NCBI RefSeq assembly: GCF_014489575.1
Contig: NZ_CP060789.1
Coordinates: forward strand, 2,542,001 to 2,606,000
Length of the DNA: 64,000 nucleotides
Source: Tessaracoccus defluvii
Lineage (GTDB): Bacteria; Actinomycetota; Actinomycetes; Propionibacteriales; Propionibacteriaceae
Direction: 5' to 3'
Position 1 is the first letter of the stretch. Each line of letters begins with the position of its first letter. A program made the position numbers and the translations under genes. Below the pieces are notes generated by a model that saw only the letters and a program-made list of their open reading frames with translations, did no database searches and was not told the origin of the DNA. Positions 7,536 to 18,256 of this stretch are shown piece after piece.

Positions 7536-9827
7536 CTAGCGGTACTTCCTGAACGACTTCGTCGACAGGCTCGAGAACGCCCACCGGAACCAGTTCAGCG
7601 ACTTGCGCATCCCGCGCCGGACCAGGCCCGTCGATCCCCAGTACTCGCGCGCCGTCGCCTCGCTCGGGTCGCCCGGCGCGAACACGATCCAGTCGGCCTC
7701 CTTCGCCAGGGCGACGGGGTCGCTGACGGCGCGCAGCTTCGGGAACTCCTCCACGAGCAGCTGGGCCTGCTCGGTGCGCGTGGCGGACGCCGACGGGCTC
7801 CGCCCCAGGTCACGGGCCTTGTCGACCAGCTCCGACCAGGCGCCCGCGATCCGGTTCGCGACGATCGGGTCGTTGCGACGGTGCGAGCGGCGGCGCAGCT
7901 TCATGCCGACGATCAGCACGATCGGCACGACGATCGTGATCAGCGGGATGCCCGTCAGCGCGGCGAAAGCGCCGATCTGCGCCCAGTCGATCGGGGTGTC
8001 GACCTCCGGCTCCTCCGCCGGGTCGACCGGCAGGTCGTCGTCCGGCGGCGGCACCTCGGGGCGTGCCGGCGGCGGGGGCGGGTTCTCCACGTAGGGCTGC
8101 GGCTGCGGCGGGGGTGGCAGCTCGTCAATGTCCAGCACCCGGTCCTTCGGGGGCGTCGGGTTGAACGTCACCCAGCCGAGCCCGTCGAGGTACAGCTCTG
8201 TCCAGGCGCCCACCTGGTCGCCGGTGATCGTCTGACTCCCGGCCACCTCGTAGCCGTAGATGACGCGGGCGGGGATCCCGACCTCGCGGGCCATGAGCGC
8301 CATCGCCGTCGCGTACTGCTCGTGGTCGCCGACCATGCGGTCCGGTGCCTGCAGAAGGGTCGTGAGGCGCTTCTGGGAGTGCCCGGCCACCGACTCCATC
8401 TCCTCCTCCTGCCCGTGGCTGAAGTAGCCCTGCTGCAGTTCCTCCTCGAAACGCAGTGCCACCTGCCCAGCGGTGCCGACGCCGTCGGACCACTGGTGGG
8501 CGAGGTTGACCAGGTCGTCGGGCGCCCCCACGACGTCGGGCAGGGAGAAGTCGCCGGCACCGGCCGCGCCGATCTCCGCGTCCGTCGGACGTTCGGCGAC
8601 GGTGGCCTCCAGCAGGTAGCTGTCGCCCTCTCGGAGCCCGGCGGTATCGATCCCCGTGCCGGAGGACCGGTTGTAGTAGAAGTTCTCCCCCAGGGCGAGC
8701 GCCCGCTCGCCGGCGAAGTCGATGCTCCTGGTGCGGCCGGCGGTCGGCACCCACACGCCGTCATAGCCGCGCACCGTCACCTCGACGGCGACGTCCGCGC
8801 CCGCGGCGTCGTCGTCGATCCATTGACCGACACGCGTGAAGGTCGTGGACTCGAGCGCCTCGTCGGCCAGCGACGCGACGCGGAAGTTCAGCCCGTCGTA
8901 GGCGTCGAGGGTGGCGATGCGGACGATGTCGCCCTTCTCGGCGCCCGACACCTCCAGCAGCGTCGTCTCCCGGTTCTGGGTGATGTTGGCGCGGAAGCCC
9001 TGCAGCGGCGACGCGTACTGGGCCAGGTCGATGGGCGGCTCGATGGCGGCCCGGACGGTTTCGCGCTCCGGCTTCGGCGCGAGCAGCGGGACGGCCGCGT
9101 AGGCCGCCACCCCGGAGGCGGCGACCACGGCCAGCCCGAGCACGCCCGCCAGCGGCTTGAGCCGGACGCCACGGCTCAGCAGGCCACGGGTGACGGCCCG
9201 ACGGTGACTCGTCCATGTCAGCACGATGAGGAAGAACACGGCGCCGACCAGCAGCGGTTCGAAGGCCACCCGGGAGCCGAGGACGACGGCGACGACGTAG
9301 CCGACCGCCGACGGCACGAAGGCCAGCACCGGGCGGGCGGTGCGCAGGGAGATCAGCATCCCCAGCAGCCCCGCCAGCAGGCCGATCAGGCCGGGGACCG
9401 TCAGCAGGTTGAACGTCTCGCCGATGGGCGGGTCGAGGGTCAGCATGTCGCGCCACGCCGTGACGGGCCCCGTCACGAGGCCGCGGAGCGTCCGCAGCGT
9501 CGGCACGACGAACCCGATCGTCGACGACGGCATCGTCAGGAAACCGCCGAGGAGCAGCCAGGCCGCAGCCGCCACCAGCGCGACCATCCCCGCCCCCCAG
9601 CGCAGCCGCCAGGAGACGAGGGCCAGCCCGATGCCGACGGCGCCGAAGCCCAGGACCGAGACGAACAGCCAGGCCGTGCCGTAGACCGGCAGGAAGCCCA
9701 GCGCGACCAGCCCGAGCAGGGCCAGCAGCGCGACGGCGTCGATCGCGACCCACGCGGCGCGGCCGCCGGTCAGGGAGCCGAACGTGCTGTGGTCCGTCGG
9801 CCCCAGTGCCCGCTTCGCGGTGCTCAT
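7536..9827 (-). CDS. Transglutaminase-fold membrane protein, catalytic residues replaced
   Basis: ATG 9827 overlaps the DUF58 stop (ATGA); a longer upstream frame is rejected. The 763-residue product has a block of membrane helices (first ~230 residues), a large exported region, a transglutaminase-like core, a proline-rich stretch, one membrane helix (about 625-650) and a cytoplasmic tail, the TgpA/DUF3488-type plan. In active members the Cys sits in GxCEQ, the His in HAW and the Asp in FDPTP. Here these read GDHEQYATA (H502), VGAWTELY (G540) and FNPTP (N556). All three catalytic positions are altered, so cross-linking or hydrolysis seems unlikely and a binding role more probable. It matches the tgm position of PFNA-type clusters. 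Confidence 0.85.
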   Translation of the reverse strand: MSTAKRALGPTDHSTFGSLTGGRAAWVAIDAVALLALLGLVALGFLPVYGTAWLFVSVLGFGAVGIGLALVSWRLRWGAGMVALVAAAAWLLLGGFLTMPSSTIGFVVPTLRTLRGLVTGPVTAWRDMLTLDPPIGETFNLLTVPGLIGLLAGLLGMLISLRTARPVLAFVPSAVGYVVAVVLGSRVAFEPLLVGAVFFLIVLTWTSHRRAVTRGLLSRGVRLKPLAGVLGLAVVAASGVAAYAAVPLLAPKPERETVRAAIEPPIDLAQYASPLQGFRANITQNRETTLLEVSGAEKGDIVRIATLDAYDGLNFRVASLADEALESTTFTRVGQWIDDDAAGADVAVEVTVRGYDGVWVPTAGRTRSIDFAGERALALGENFYYNRSSGTGIDTAGLREGDSYLLEATVAERPTDAEIGAAGAGDFSLPDVVGAPDDLVNLAHQWSDGVGTAGQVALRFEEELQQGYFSHGQEEEMESVAGHSQKRLTTLLQAPDRMVGDHEQYATAMALMAREVGIPARVIYGYEVAGSQTITGDQVGAWTELYLDGLGWVTFNPTPPKDRVLDIDELPPPPQPQPYVENPPPPPARPEVPPPDDDLPVDPAEEPEVDTPIDWAQIGAFAALTGIPLITIVVPIVLIVGMKLRRRSHRRNDPIVANRIAGAWSELVDKARDLGRSPSASATRTEQAQLLVEEFPKLRAVSDPVALAKEADWIVFAPGDPSEATAREYWGSTGLVRRGMRKSLNWFRWAFSSLSTKSFRKYR

Positions 9828-11062
9828 TCCATCGCCTTTCGCATGGCCCGGGGCAGGTCGTCGAGCGATCCGACCTGCAGGATCGTCACATTGCCGACGG
9901 TGCGGGCGCGCAGTTCCGCGCCGGCGTCGATCCGAAGCCCGACGACGCGGGTGTCGACGTCGAAGCGAGCACACGCCTGCCGCAGCACGCGGGTGGAGGT
10001 CGACGAGCCGGTCAGCACCATGGCGATCGACACCCGCGTCTCGCGCCGCATCAGCGAATGGACCAGGTCGGCCACTCCCCCGCGCGTCGACTGCTCGACG
10101 AGGCTCAGCTCGTCGAGCGTCCGCGTCGGGGTGACGGTGACCAGCAGGTCGTTGCTCGTCGTCAGTGTCAGGGGCGACTCGGAGTAGAGGGTCTGCAGCG
10201 ACAGCGACGCCGCGCAGGAGACGGCGAGCTCGAACTCCGCCTCGTCCAGGTATGAGGTGCGGCCCGTGTCGAGCGTCACCGCGACCCGCGACATGCGGGT
10301 CTCCTCGTACTGGCGCACCATCAGCTGCCCGGCCCGCGCCGTCGACCGCCAGTGCACGTGCCGCCGGTCGTCGCCGGGAACGTAGGGGCGCATGGCGTGG
10401 AAGTTCATGTCGGAGGCCGACAGGTGATCGGACGCGTGGCCCTCCATGTCGTGCACGAAGCCGGCCTGCCGACCCGGCAGCGTGACGGTGCGCGGGTGCA
10501 CGTACAGCTCGAGTTCCTCGGTCCAGCGGGTCTCGCGGCCGGCCAGAGAGAACGGGTCGCCCTTGATCGAGTTGGCCGGCCCGATGACGACGAGGCCGCG
10601 ACGCTCCGTCGGGATGCGGAACTGCTCGGTATGGACGTTGCCGGCGGACATGCTGGGCAGCATGAAGCTGGCGAACGAGTCTCCGACGGGCAGGTCGAGG
10701 CGCGAGCCCCAGTGACGGCGGGTTCCAGCGTTGCGGACGTACAGCCGGCCGGTGGTGCGGTCGCCGACGACGACGGAGCGGTCGGCCACCTCGAGGAACA
10801 CGTTCAGGTCGGGTCTGCCGATGGTGAACAGCAGGGACAGCAGCGCCGTCACGACGGCGAGCACGCCGACCGTGATGAACTCCACCCAGCCGAAGGCCAA
10901 CCCGACCAGCAGCGACACCAGGCCGCCGACGAGCGTGACCCAGCCCGCCGTCCGCAGCCCCGTGAAGGTGGTGAGTCGCCCGTAGGCATCCCGCAGCCAG
11001 GTTGTCGTCGGAGGATCGACGGCCTCCGGGGCCTCCCAGCGTTCCTGAACGGCTACCGCCAT
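9824..11062 (-). CDS. DUF58-domain protein, MoxR partner
   Basis: ATG 11062 shares one base with the MoxR stop (TGATG), so the genes are coupled; the longer upstream frame lies inside moxR and is rejected. The 412-residue protein has two close membrane helices (about 38-85) and a DUF58/vWA-like domain with the family signature [14 protein letters not shown] followed by [16 protein letters not shown]58 proteins are regularly encoded beside MoxR ATPases and transglutaminase-fold proteins and probably act with the ATPase in assembling surface structures; no enzymatic activity is known. Confidence 0.85.
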   Translation of the reverse strand: MAVAVQERWEAPEAVDPPTTTWLRDAYGRLTTFTGLRTAGWVTLVGGLVSLLVGLAFGWVEFITVGVLAVVTALLSLLFTIGRPDLNVFLEVADRSVVVGDRTTGRLYVRNAGTRRHWGSRLDLPVGDSFASFMLPSMSAGNVHTEQFRIPTERRGLVVIGPANSIKGDPFSLAGRETRWTEELELYVHPRTVTLPGRQAGFVHDMEGHASDHLSASDMNFHAMRPYVPGDDRRHVHWRSTARAGQLMVRQYEETRMSRVAVTLDTGRTSYLDEAEFELAVSCAASLSLQTLYSESPLTLTTSNDLLVTVTPTRTLDELSLVEQSTRGGVADLVHSLMRRETRVSIAMVLTGSSTSTRVLRQACARFDVDTRVVGLRIDAGAELRARTVGNVTILQVGSLDDLPRAMRKAME

Positions 11063-12027
11063 CAGGCCAGCTGTCGCTCGACGGGCGGCGGCACGGAGCC
11101 GACGATCTGCGCCATCACGTCGACGGCCTGCACCCCGCTGAACTCGGCCTCGGGGTCGAGGATGAGACGGTGCGCCAGGCATGGGATGGCCAGCATCTTG
11201 ATGTCGTCGGGCACGACGAAGTGGCGGCCGAGCGACGCGGCCCACACGCGCGACGAGCGCACCAGCGCCAGCGCGCCGCGGATCGACACGCCGAGCCGCA
11301 CGTCGGACGCGGTTCTGGTGGCCTCGGTGAGGCGCGCGATGTAGTCGAACACCGACGACTCGATGTGGACCGAGGCGGCCAGTTGGCTCATCTCGGCGAC
11401 CTGCGAGGTGGAGATGACGGCGGGCAGCGCCGTCGACCGGGGACGGCTGCCTCCGGTCGCGAGGATCTGCATGGTGGCCGCGTGGTCGGGGTAGCCGAGC
11501 GTCGTCTTCATCAGGAAGCGGTCGAGCTGGGCCTCGGGGAGCCGGTAGGTGCCTGCCTGCTCGATGGGGTTCTGTGTGGCGATGACCATGAACGGCTGGC
11601 CGACGCCGTACGACTGGCCGTCGACGGTGACCCTGGACTCCTCCATGACCTCCAGCAGCGCGGACTGCGTCTTCGGTGAGGCGCGGTTGATCTCGTCGGC
11701 CAGCACGATCGCGGCGAAGATCGGGCCCTGGTGGAACTCGAACTCGCCGGACTTCTGGTCGTAGATCGTGACGCCGGTGACGTCGGAGGGCAGCAGGTCG
11801 GGGGTGAACTGGATGCGGCTGTTGGTGCCCTGCACCGACTGCGCCAGCGCGCGGGCCAGCGTCGTCTTGCCGGTGCCCGGGTAGTCCTCGAGCAGCAGGT
11901 GGCCCTCGGCGAGCATGCAGGTGACGGCGAGCCGGATGGCCTCGGTCTTGCCGATGATGGCGCGCTCGACGTTGCCGACGATGCCTGCGAAGTTCTCGCC
12001 GAACCAGCGGGCTTGTTCTGGATTCAT
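11062..12027 (-). CDS. MoxR-family AAA+ ATPase
   Basis: A 321-residue AAA+ protein with Walker [12 protein letters not shown] (about 46-56), Walker [10 protein letters not shown], sensor 1 [12 protein letters not shown] and an arginine-rich C-terminal lid. ATG 12027 is used because it has GAGGAAC at a good distance and matches family starts ([13 protein letters not shown]). In the sequence as given the frame stays open upstream into the giant Ig-like gene, but that is explained by a single-base loss in that gene. MoxR ATPases act as chaperone-like remodellers, usually with DUF58/vWA partners such as the one immediately downstream. Confidence 0.92.
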   Translation of the reverse strand: MNPEQARWFGENFAGIVGNVERAIIGKTEAIRLAVTCMLAEGHLLLEDYPGTGKTTLARALAQSVQGTNSRIQFTPDLLPSDVTGVTIYDQKSGEFEFHQGPIFAAIVLADEINRASPKTQSALLEVMEESRVTVDGQSYGVGQPFMVIATQNPIEQAGTYRLPEAQLDRFLMKTTLGYPDHAATMQILATGGSRPRSTALPAVISTSQVAEMSQLAASVHIESSVFDYIARLTEATRTASDVRLGVSIRGALALVRSSRVWAASLGRHFVVPDDIKMLAIPCLAHRLILDPEAEFSGVQAVDVMAQIVGSVPPPVERQLA

Positions 12028-12046
12028 GTGTGTGGTTCCTCGCTGC

Positions 12047-15000
12047 TCACTTGAGTTTCTTGGTGTAAGTGGTGCCGTTGATTTCGCAGGACAGCGTCGC
12101 GTCCTTCGGCGGCCGGGTGATGGACGCCCCTCGGGCCCCTCCGGGACGGTCACCGACAGCGCACTGTCGAAGTACAGGCCGCCGCTGGTGATGGGGATGG
12201 CCAGCGTCTGCCCCTCCATCGTGACCGTGCAGCCACCGGAGCTCACGTACGGCAGCTTCAGCCGCAGCGCAGGGTGGCTGTAGACGACTTCGGTGGAACC
12301 GCTGACGTTCAGCGTGGTCTGGATGTTCAGACCGTTCTGGTAGTCGAGGTGCCGCCACCACATGGAGTTGCTGCCGAAGGCGAGGGCGACCGTCGACTGA
12401 CGGCTCCAGTGAGCATCCTTCTTGCAGTTGGAGGAGTCGCGGACGACGCAGTAGATGTAGTCGTTCGGCGTCCATCCCTGCGTGGCCAGCATGCCCGTCG
12501 TGTCCAGATCCGCGGTCACGGTGAACACGTCCCCGCTGGCCTTCAGCCGCAGGCTTCCCGATTCGATCTGCGGGGTGGGCGGAATGGTCGAGCGTGGCGT
12601 GACGGACTTGCTGAACTCCGCCGACGTCATGGCCTCGACGCGGGCCCGCACCCGGACGGTCAGCTGCTGCCCGTTGGTGCGGCCGCCGACGACCCCGCTC
12701 GCGGGCACGGCGTTCCAGCCGCCGCCCGTGTTGTACTCCAGGACCGCCGGCGCGGTCGCCTGCTTGAGGGTGCCCGTGACGGTGAAGCTGCCGTCGCCTG
12801 CGACCACGTCGACAGTCTCGAAGGCGGGCAGCGCCCAGGCCACCTTGAAGTCCCCGGAGTCGCCCACGATGGCCTCACCTGCCCGGTTCGTCGCCTTGAC
12901 GACGAACTTGGTCCGGTTGGTGCCGAGGCCGAGCATCGTGGTCTCCACGGTGTTGCCGCTCAGCGTCGACGCCGCCACCTGGCGGCTGAGCGCGGGCAGC
13001 TCGCCGCCGCCCTGGACGACCGGCATGATCGTGTACATGCTGACCGGATCGCCATTCGGGTTGATGGCGGAGCGGTCGAAGCTCACCGAGAAACCGCCGC
13101 CTGCTTCGCTCTCGATGACGGTGGCCGTGACGGGGATGGAGCCGATCGGCTTGCCCGCCGGATATTCGACCGGCGACATCGGTGACGCGTCGGACGGGGC
13201 GATGTCGTCGTTGATGTTGCGCGCCTTCACGGAGAACATGTAGCGCTTGCCGTTCTCCAGCCCCTCCCAGCGGTACGGCAGATCGTTGGGCCGGACGGAC
13301 GTGTCCGCGGCCAGGACGTTGCCTGCGTCGTCGTACAGCGTCACCAGGTAGTCGCGGATGGGGCTGCCGCCGAAGCGCGAGTTGTACTGGGGGTTGTGGG
13401 TCCAGTTCAGGAGCAGGGCGCGGTCGGCCGACGTGAGCGTCGGGCCGGTCGGCGCGGCCGGCCGGGCATCCGGCTTGACCGCTCCGGACGTCGGCGACTG
13501 GTCCGACATCCCGATGATGTTGCCCTCCTGGACGGTGAACGTCCACAGCACGCCGTTGCGCAGGCCCGTGACGCGGCAGTAGCCGATGCCACAGTTCGCC
13601 GTCACGGGATCCTGCCCCGGTGACGTGGCGGTCGCGACCCGCGTGGAGATCTCCGCGCCGCCGTCGCCCGTCGAGTCGTAGGTGAAGGACACCTCGCCGT
13701 CGCCCGCGCTGGCCGAGTAGGGGGCGGACGGGCGTCCCGGCTTGTCCTTGACCTGGACGCGGATCTTCCCCTCCACCTGGCGGTTCGGGTCGTTGGTCGA
13801 ATCCATGACGGTGTAGGAGGCGGTCAGCGCGCCGTGCCAGCCCGCGGCGGGCACGACCGTGACCTCGCCCGTGGACTCGTTCAGACTGATCGAGCCCTCC
13901 CCGCCGAGCTTCCGCACCGCGGTGATGCGCAGCGACGTGTCGCGCATGACGAAGGACTTGTCGTTGCTCAGCGGGAACATCGGCAGCGCCACGCCGGCGG
14001 CGGCCGTGTCGACCACGTCGTCGCCGGTGGAGGTCAGCGGCGCGCTCGACGGGATGACGAGCACCCGGACCGTGAAGGGCGTCGTGTTGTCGGCCGCGTC
14101 ACGGACGGTGCCGGAGAGTTCGACGGTGGCCCCGGGCTGCGTGCTGAGGGGGGCGCTGGCGATCAGGTGGCTGCCCTCGAGGCGGTGGTCGATGCCGCCG
14201 CCCCCGCCGGTCACCCGGAGTCCGCCGTCGATGAAGATGCTGTCGCCGTCGGGGTCACGGAACAGGGCCAGCAGGTCGAGGCGCCCCTCCTCCTCGCCCT
14301 GGCCGACGCGCAGCGTCGGTTCCTCGGACAGCCGCTCGGGCGGCAGGTTCTGGAAGACCGTCGTCTCCGTGCCGTTCGGGTTGCTGCCGTCGATCTTCGG
14401 CCGCAGGACCTTGACCTTGAGGGAGATGAACGCGCTGCGCGCAGTGTCGTCCTTCTCGTCCTTGGCGCGGTCGACCACCTCGAACACCACGCTTGCGGGA
14501 CCCTGGTAGGTCTCGTCCGGCCGGTACTCGACGGTGTCCTCGCCGGCGGGCTTGGCCGCCCCGTGCGTCGCCGTGACGTTGTCGGCGTCGGTGAGCCGCA
14601 CTTCGCGGCCTCCCGTGCCGACGACGATGTCGTTCAGGCCGATCGTCACGGGCTGGCCGGCGGTGGCCGTGATCTCCAGGTTCTGGTCGCGGAGCACCGG
14701 GACGGCGTCCTGCAGGCCGGGAACCGTGACGATGCCATTGGTGACGTTGTCGTCGGAGTCGACCAGTTCGTAGCGGATCTGCTGCATCCGGTCGAGGATC
14801 CGCACGGTGACCTTCGTCCCGTCCTCGCTGACCCGCGCGGCCTGCTCCTCGGGGGCGCCGTAGTCGGGCACGCGGAGGGTCAGCTGGTCGCGGGGGCCGT
14901 CCGGGTCGTAGTCGTTGGCCATGGCGTCGATGTCGACCCATTCCTTGCCGATCAGCGACGCCATCGGGACGATGTCGTTGCGGGTGACCGGCGCCAGCAG

Positions 15001-18000
15001 TGGCGCGTCCTCCTCGACGATGACGCGGAGGTTCCCGTAGGCGGTCTCGCCGCGCGCGTCGGTGATGTCGTAGCGGCCCAGGTAGTCGCCGACCTTGTCA
15101 GGCGCGGTCAGCACCAGTTCGCGGTCGTCGAGCAGCGCGACCTCGATCCCCTTGTCCGACATGACCGCGGGCGAGTCGGACGAGTAGCCGATGCTGTCGC
15201 CGTCGACGTCGAAGTCGTTGGCCAGAGCCGCGAGCTGCACCTGTCGGCCCGGCCGGACGGTGATCTCGTCCATGACGCCGACCGGCGGGCTGTTGAGCTT
15301 GGTCGGGGGTGCCACGCCGATGCGGACCGAGCCGGTGGCGTGCCGCCCGTAGGAGTCGACGAGCGCGTAGTAGAAGTTGTCGGTGCCCTCGGAGGTCGGG
15401 TAGGCCTCGTAGGTGAAGTACTCCTCGCCGATCTCGGTGACGCGCCCCAGCCGGGGCCCCGAGCCGAGGCCGACCAGACGGACGGCGTCGCCGTTGGGAT
15501 CGACGCCGTCGATGTTGACGGGGATGCGGGTGGTGGTGCCGGCGAGGACGCGGTCGATGACCTGGCGGGGCCGGGGCGCCTCGTTGTCGGCGTCCTCGGA
15601 GACGACGGTCACCGTCAACCGGCCCGCGCTCTGGTTGCCCTCGGAGTCGCGCACCACGTACGCGATGGTGCTGGTGCCCGCGGCCGTGCCGGCGGGCACG
15701 GCGACGCGGACCCTGTTGCCTTCGATCCAGGCCCGTTCCCCGAAGGGGTTGTCGGTCAGCTCGGCGAGTTCGAGGTCGAGGCCGACGGGCGAGGTGTCGT
15801 TCTGCAGGACGTCGACGGCGCCGGTTGCGCCCGACCGCACCGACAGCGTGTCAGGCACGGCGCGCGGGTTCAGCAGGCCGCCCGACTCTGTGGGGATGAC
15901 GACGATGGTGCCGACCACGGAGGTCTTGCCGTCGGAGACGCGGTACTGGATGTCGACGGGCGCCTCAGGCGTGTGGACGGCACGGATGGTCATCAGGTGC
16001 CTGCGCTCCATGACCACCTCGAGCGCCGGGCTGTGCGAGTACGTCTGGATGACGAGGACGTCGCCGTCGGCGTCGGTGTCGTTGAGCAGCGGGTCGACGA
16101 TGACGGAGCCGCCCGGAGGCAGCAGCGCGACGTCGAGCGCGGCGACAGGCGCGTGGGCCGCGCCGGGCGCGCGCACGTCGATCCGGATCGTGCCGGTGGC
16201 CGCCTGCCCGTTGGTGACGGTGTAGGTGGCGTAGTAGACGCCGGCCCGGGCGGCCTTGAAGGTGAAGGCCTTGTCGCGGTAGCGCTCCTCGGTCACGCAT
16301 TCACTGGTGCATTCCAGCACCCGGAACTCGCTGAGGGTCAGGTTGGCGCCGACGTCGTTCAGGAGGGGCTCGATGGTCACGGCCTCGCCGACGGCGGTGG
16401 TGACGAAGTCGCCGTAGGCGATCGGGGCCACCTCCTCCTCTACGACGTTGACGACGAGTTCCCCTTCCGTGTCCGCCACTCCGTCCGAGACGACGATGCG
16501 GATGGTCTTGCGGCCGGTCGTCTTGCCGATGTCGGTGTAGGTGAGGGTGCCGTCGGGGGTGAAGTTGACGATGTCGTCGTGCGAAGGATCCATGTCGGCG
16601 TCCTTCAGCATGAGCGGATCGCCGTCGGGATCGCGCCAGTCGAGGAGGACACGCTTGGTGACGCCGGCCTGGCCGAGCTCCACCGTGAGGTCCTGCGCAT
16701 GCTCGAACTTGCGGGGGGCCGTGTTCTCGACGGTGGTGTCGCCGGACAGCACGCGGACGGTGACCTGCGCCGTGTCGGTACCGCCACGGCCGTCCGCCAC
16801 CTCGTAGGTGAACGCCAGCGTCCCCTTGGTCTCCGGGTCGACGGTGATCTGCAGGCCGGCGCCGTCACGCACCGGCTCCAGCCGGGCACCCGGGACCTCG
16901 GAGGTCAGGCTCCGGATCGTGAGGACGTCGCCGTCCGGGTCGGTGTCGTTGTCGAGGACCGTCAGGATCGTGGAGCGCCCCGCCCGCGCGGCCAGCGAGT
17001 CGTCGTTGGCGATCGGGTCGCGGTTCTCCTCCTGGCGTTCCGGCTGGTTGTCCGGGTTGTTGTCCGGCTCGGTCGTCTGCTCCGGCTCCTGCGACTTCAG
17101 GAACGGCTCCCACGCCTCCGGCGGCACGACCGTCATATTCTTGTCGACGAGCCAGACGGTGCCGTTGGCCTGGTCGTTGAGGCCGACGGTGGTCCGGTTG
17201 ACCTGGAAGGTCAGCTCCGTGCCGTCGGAGGTGATCTGCGGGATCTCCTCGATGCGGGGCTCCTGGCCTGCGCAGGCCTTGACGAACTGGCCCTCGCCGC
17301 CGCCGACGAAGGCGCCGTAGATGCAGTCGCCGACCTGGACGGGCGCGACAGGGGTCGCCTGCCGGTCACCCGCGACGCGGCGGGTGCCGTCGCTGCTGAC
17401 GCCGATGAGGCCCGCGCTGGTGGCGTAGACCGCACGCAGCCCCTCGCGTCCGCCGAGCACGGAGGCCACGGGGGGAAGCAGCTGCGTGCTGCTCGCGCCG
17501 GAGACGTCGAACGCCTCGGACATGCCTTCCACCCAGATGCGCTGCGAGATGCGGTCGAGCACCACGGCCTTGTCGCCGACGGCGGACAGCTCGACGTTCA
17601 GCTGCGCGGTGCTCAGCTCGAACGGCAGCGGGGTGCTGACGAGCCCCTCCTCGCCGAGGCGCACCAGCGCGGACCGGGCCGGGTCGAGGCCGATGATGTC
17701 GCCGTCGACGGTGAGGGTGACGGCCGCGTTCTCGCTCAGTTCGAGGTCGGCCTTCTCCTTCTGGAAGTCGTACTCGGCGACGGTGGCGGCCTCGCCGAAC
17801 CATGCGCGTCCGTTGACGGGGTTGAAGACGAGCAGGTTGCCGCCCACGAGCTGCAGGAACGCGTTGGACGGCAGCTGGTTGAGGTTGCCGAGCGCGTCGC
17901 GGCCGGGGTTGTAGAACGTCAGCTGGTCCGACTGCGGCAAGTGGGCCAGGACGACGTCGTCCTCCTGCAGCAGTTCGACCGTCGAGTCGCCGGAGCCGAC

Positions 18001-18243
18001 GGCGCCGGTGACCTCGTCGATCTGTGCGTTGATGGTGCCGACGCGGTCGGAGTCACGCTTGACGGCGTAGACGTTGCCGTGGTCGAGCTGTACGTCGGCC
18101 TCGATGAGCCCGGGGCTGGCGTACGCGGCGACGCCGATGCCGAACGCCAACGTGCCGACGAGGATTCCCTGCCAGGAGCGCTTCAGGAAGCGCGACGTGA
18201 GCCGCAGCCCCCTCGCGGTGGGCGTGACTTCTGTCTGCGTCAA
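12047..18243 (-). CDS. Giant Ig-like (tandem-95) / fibronectin III surface protein, one frameshift
   Basis: Start is TTG 18243 with a strong GAGGAGAAGG site overlapping the end of the FHA gene. The ~2065-residue protein has a short cytoplasmic N-terminus, one membrane anchor (about 28-43), a propeller-like region to ~390, an acidic spacer, then about ten cadherin-like/Ig-like modules marked by NDTDPDGD and related turns, and fibronectin III-like modules towards the end. In the given sequence the frame shifts near 12127-12130 (four-base G run on the coding strand); restoring one G gives the tail GASITRPPKDATLSCEING and a stop at 12047, 19 bases before moxR. It corresponds to the Fn3 protein of PFNA-type clusters. 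No LPXTG sorting signal is seen. It probably extends from the membrane through the wall; ligand unknown. Confidence 0.85.
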
Positions 18244-18256
18244 GGTGGCCTTCTCC

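Noticed and set aside
5432..10187. Long plus-strand frames opposite the FHA, transglutaminase and DUF58 genes, and the similar minus-strand frame 23939-26050 opposite ileS
   Set aside because: Arg- and Gln-rich translations without recognisable motifs, antisense to genes with clear domains.
12047..18243. Sortase-anchored protein
   Set aside because: No LPXTG-like motif or C-terminal hydrophobic/positively charged tail in the repaired translation; the anchor is N-terminal.
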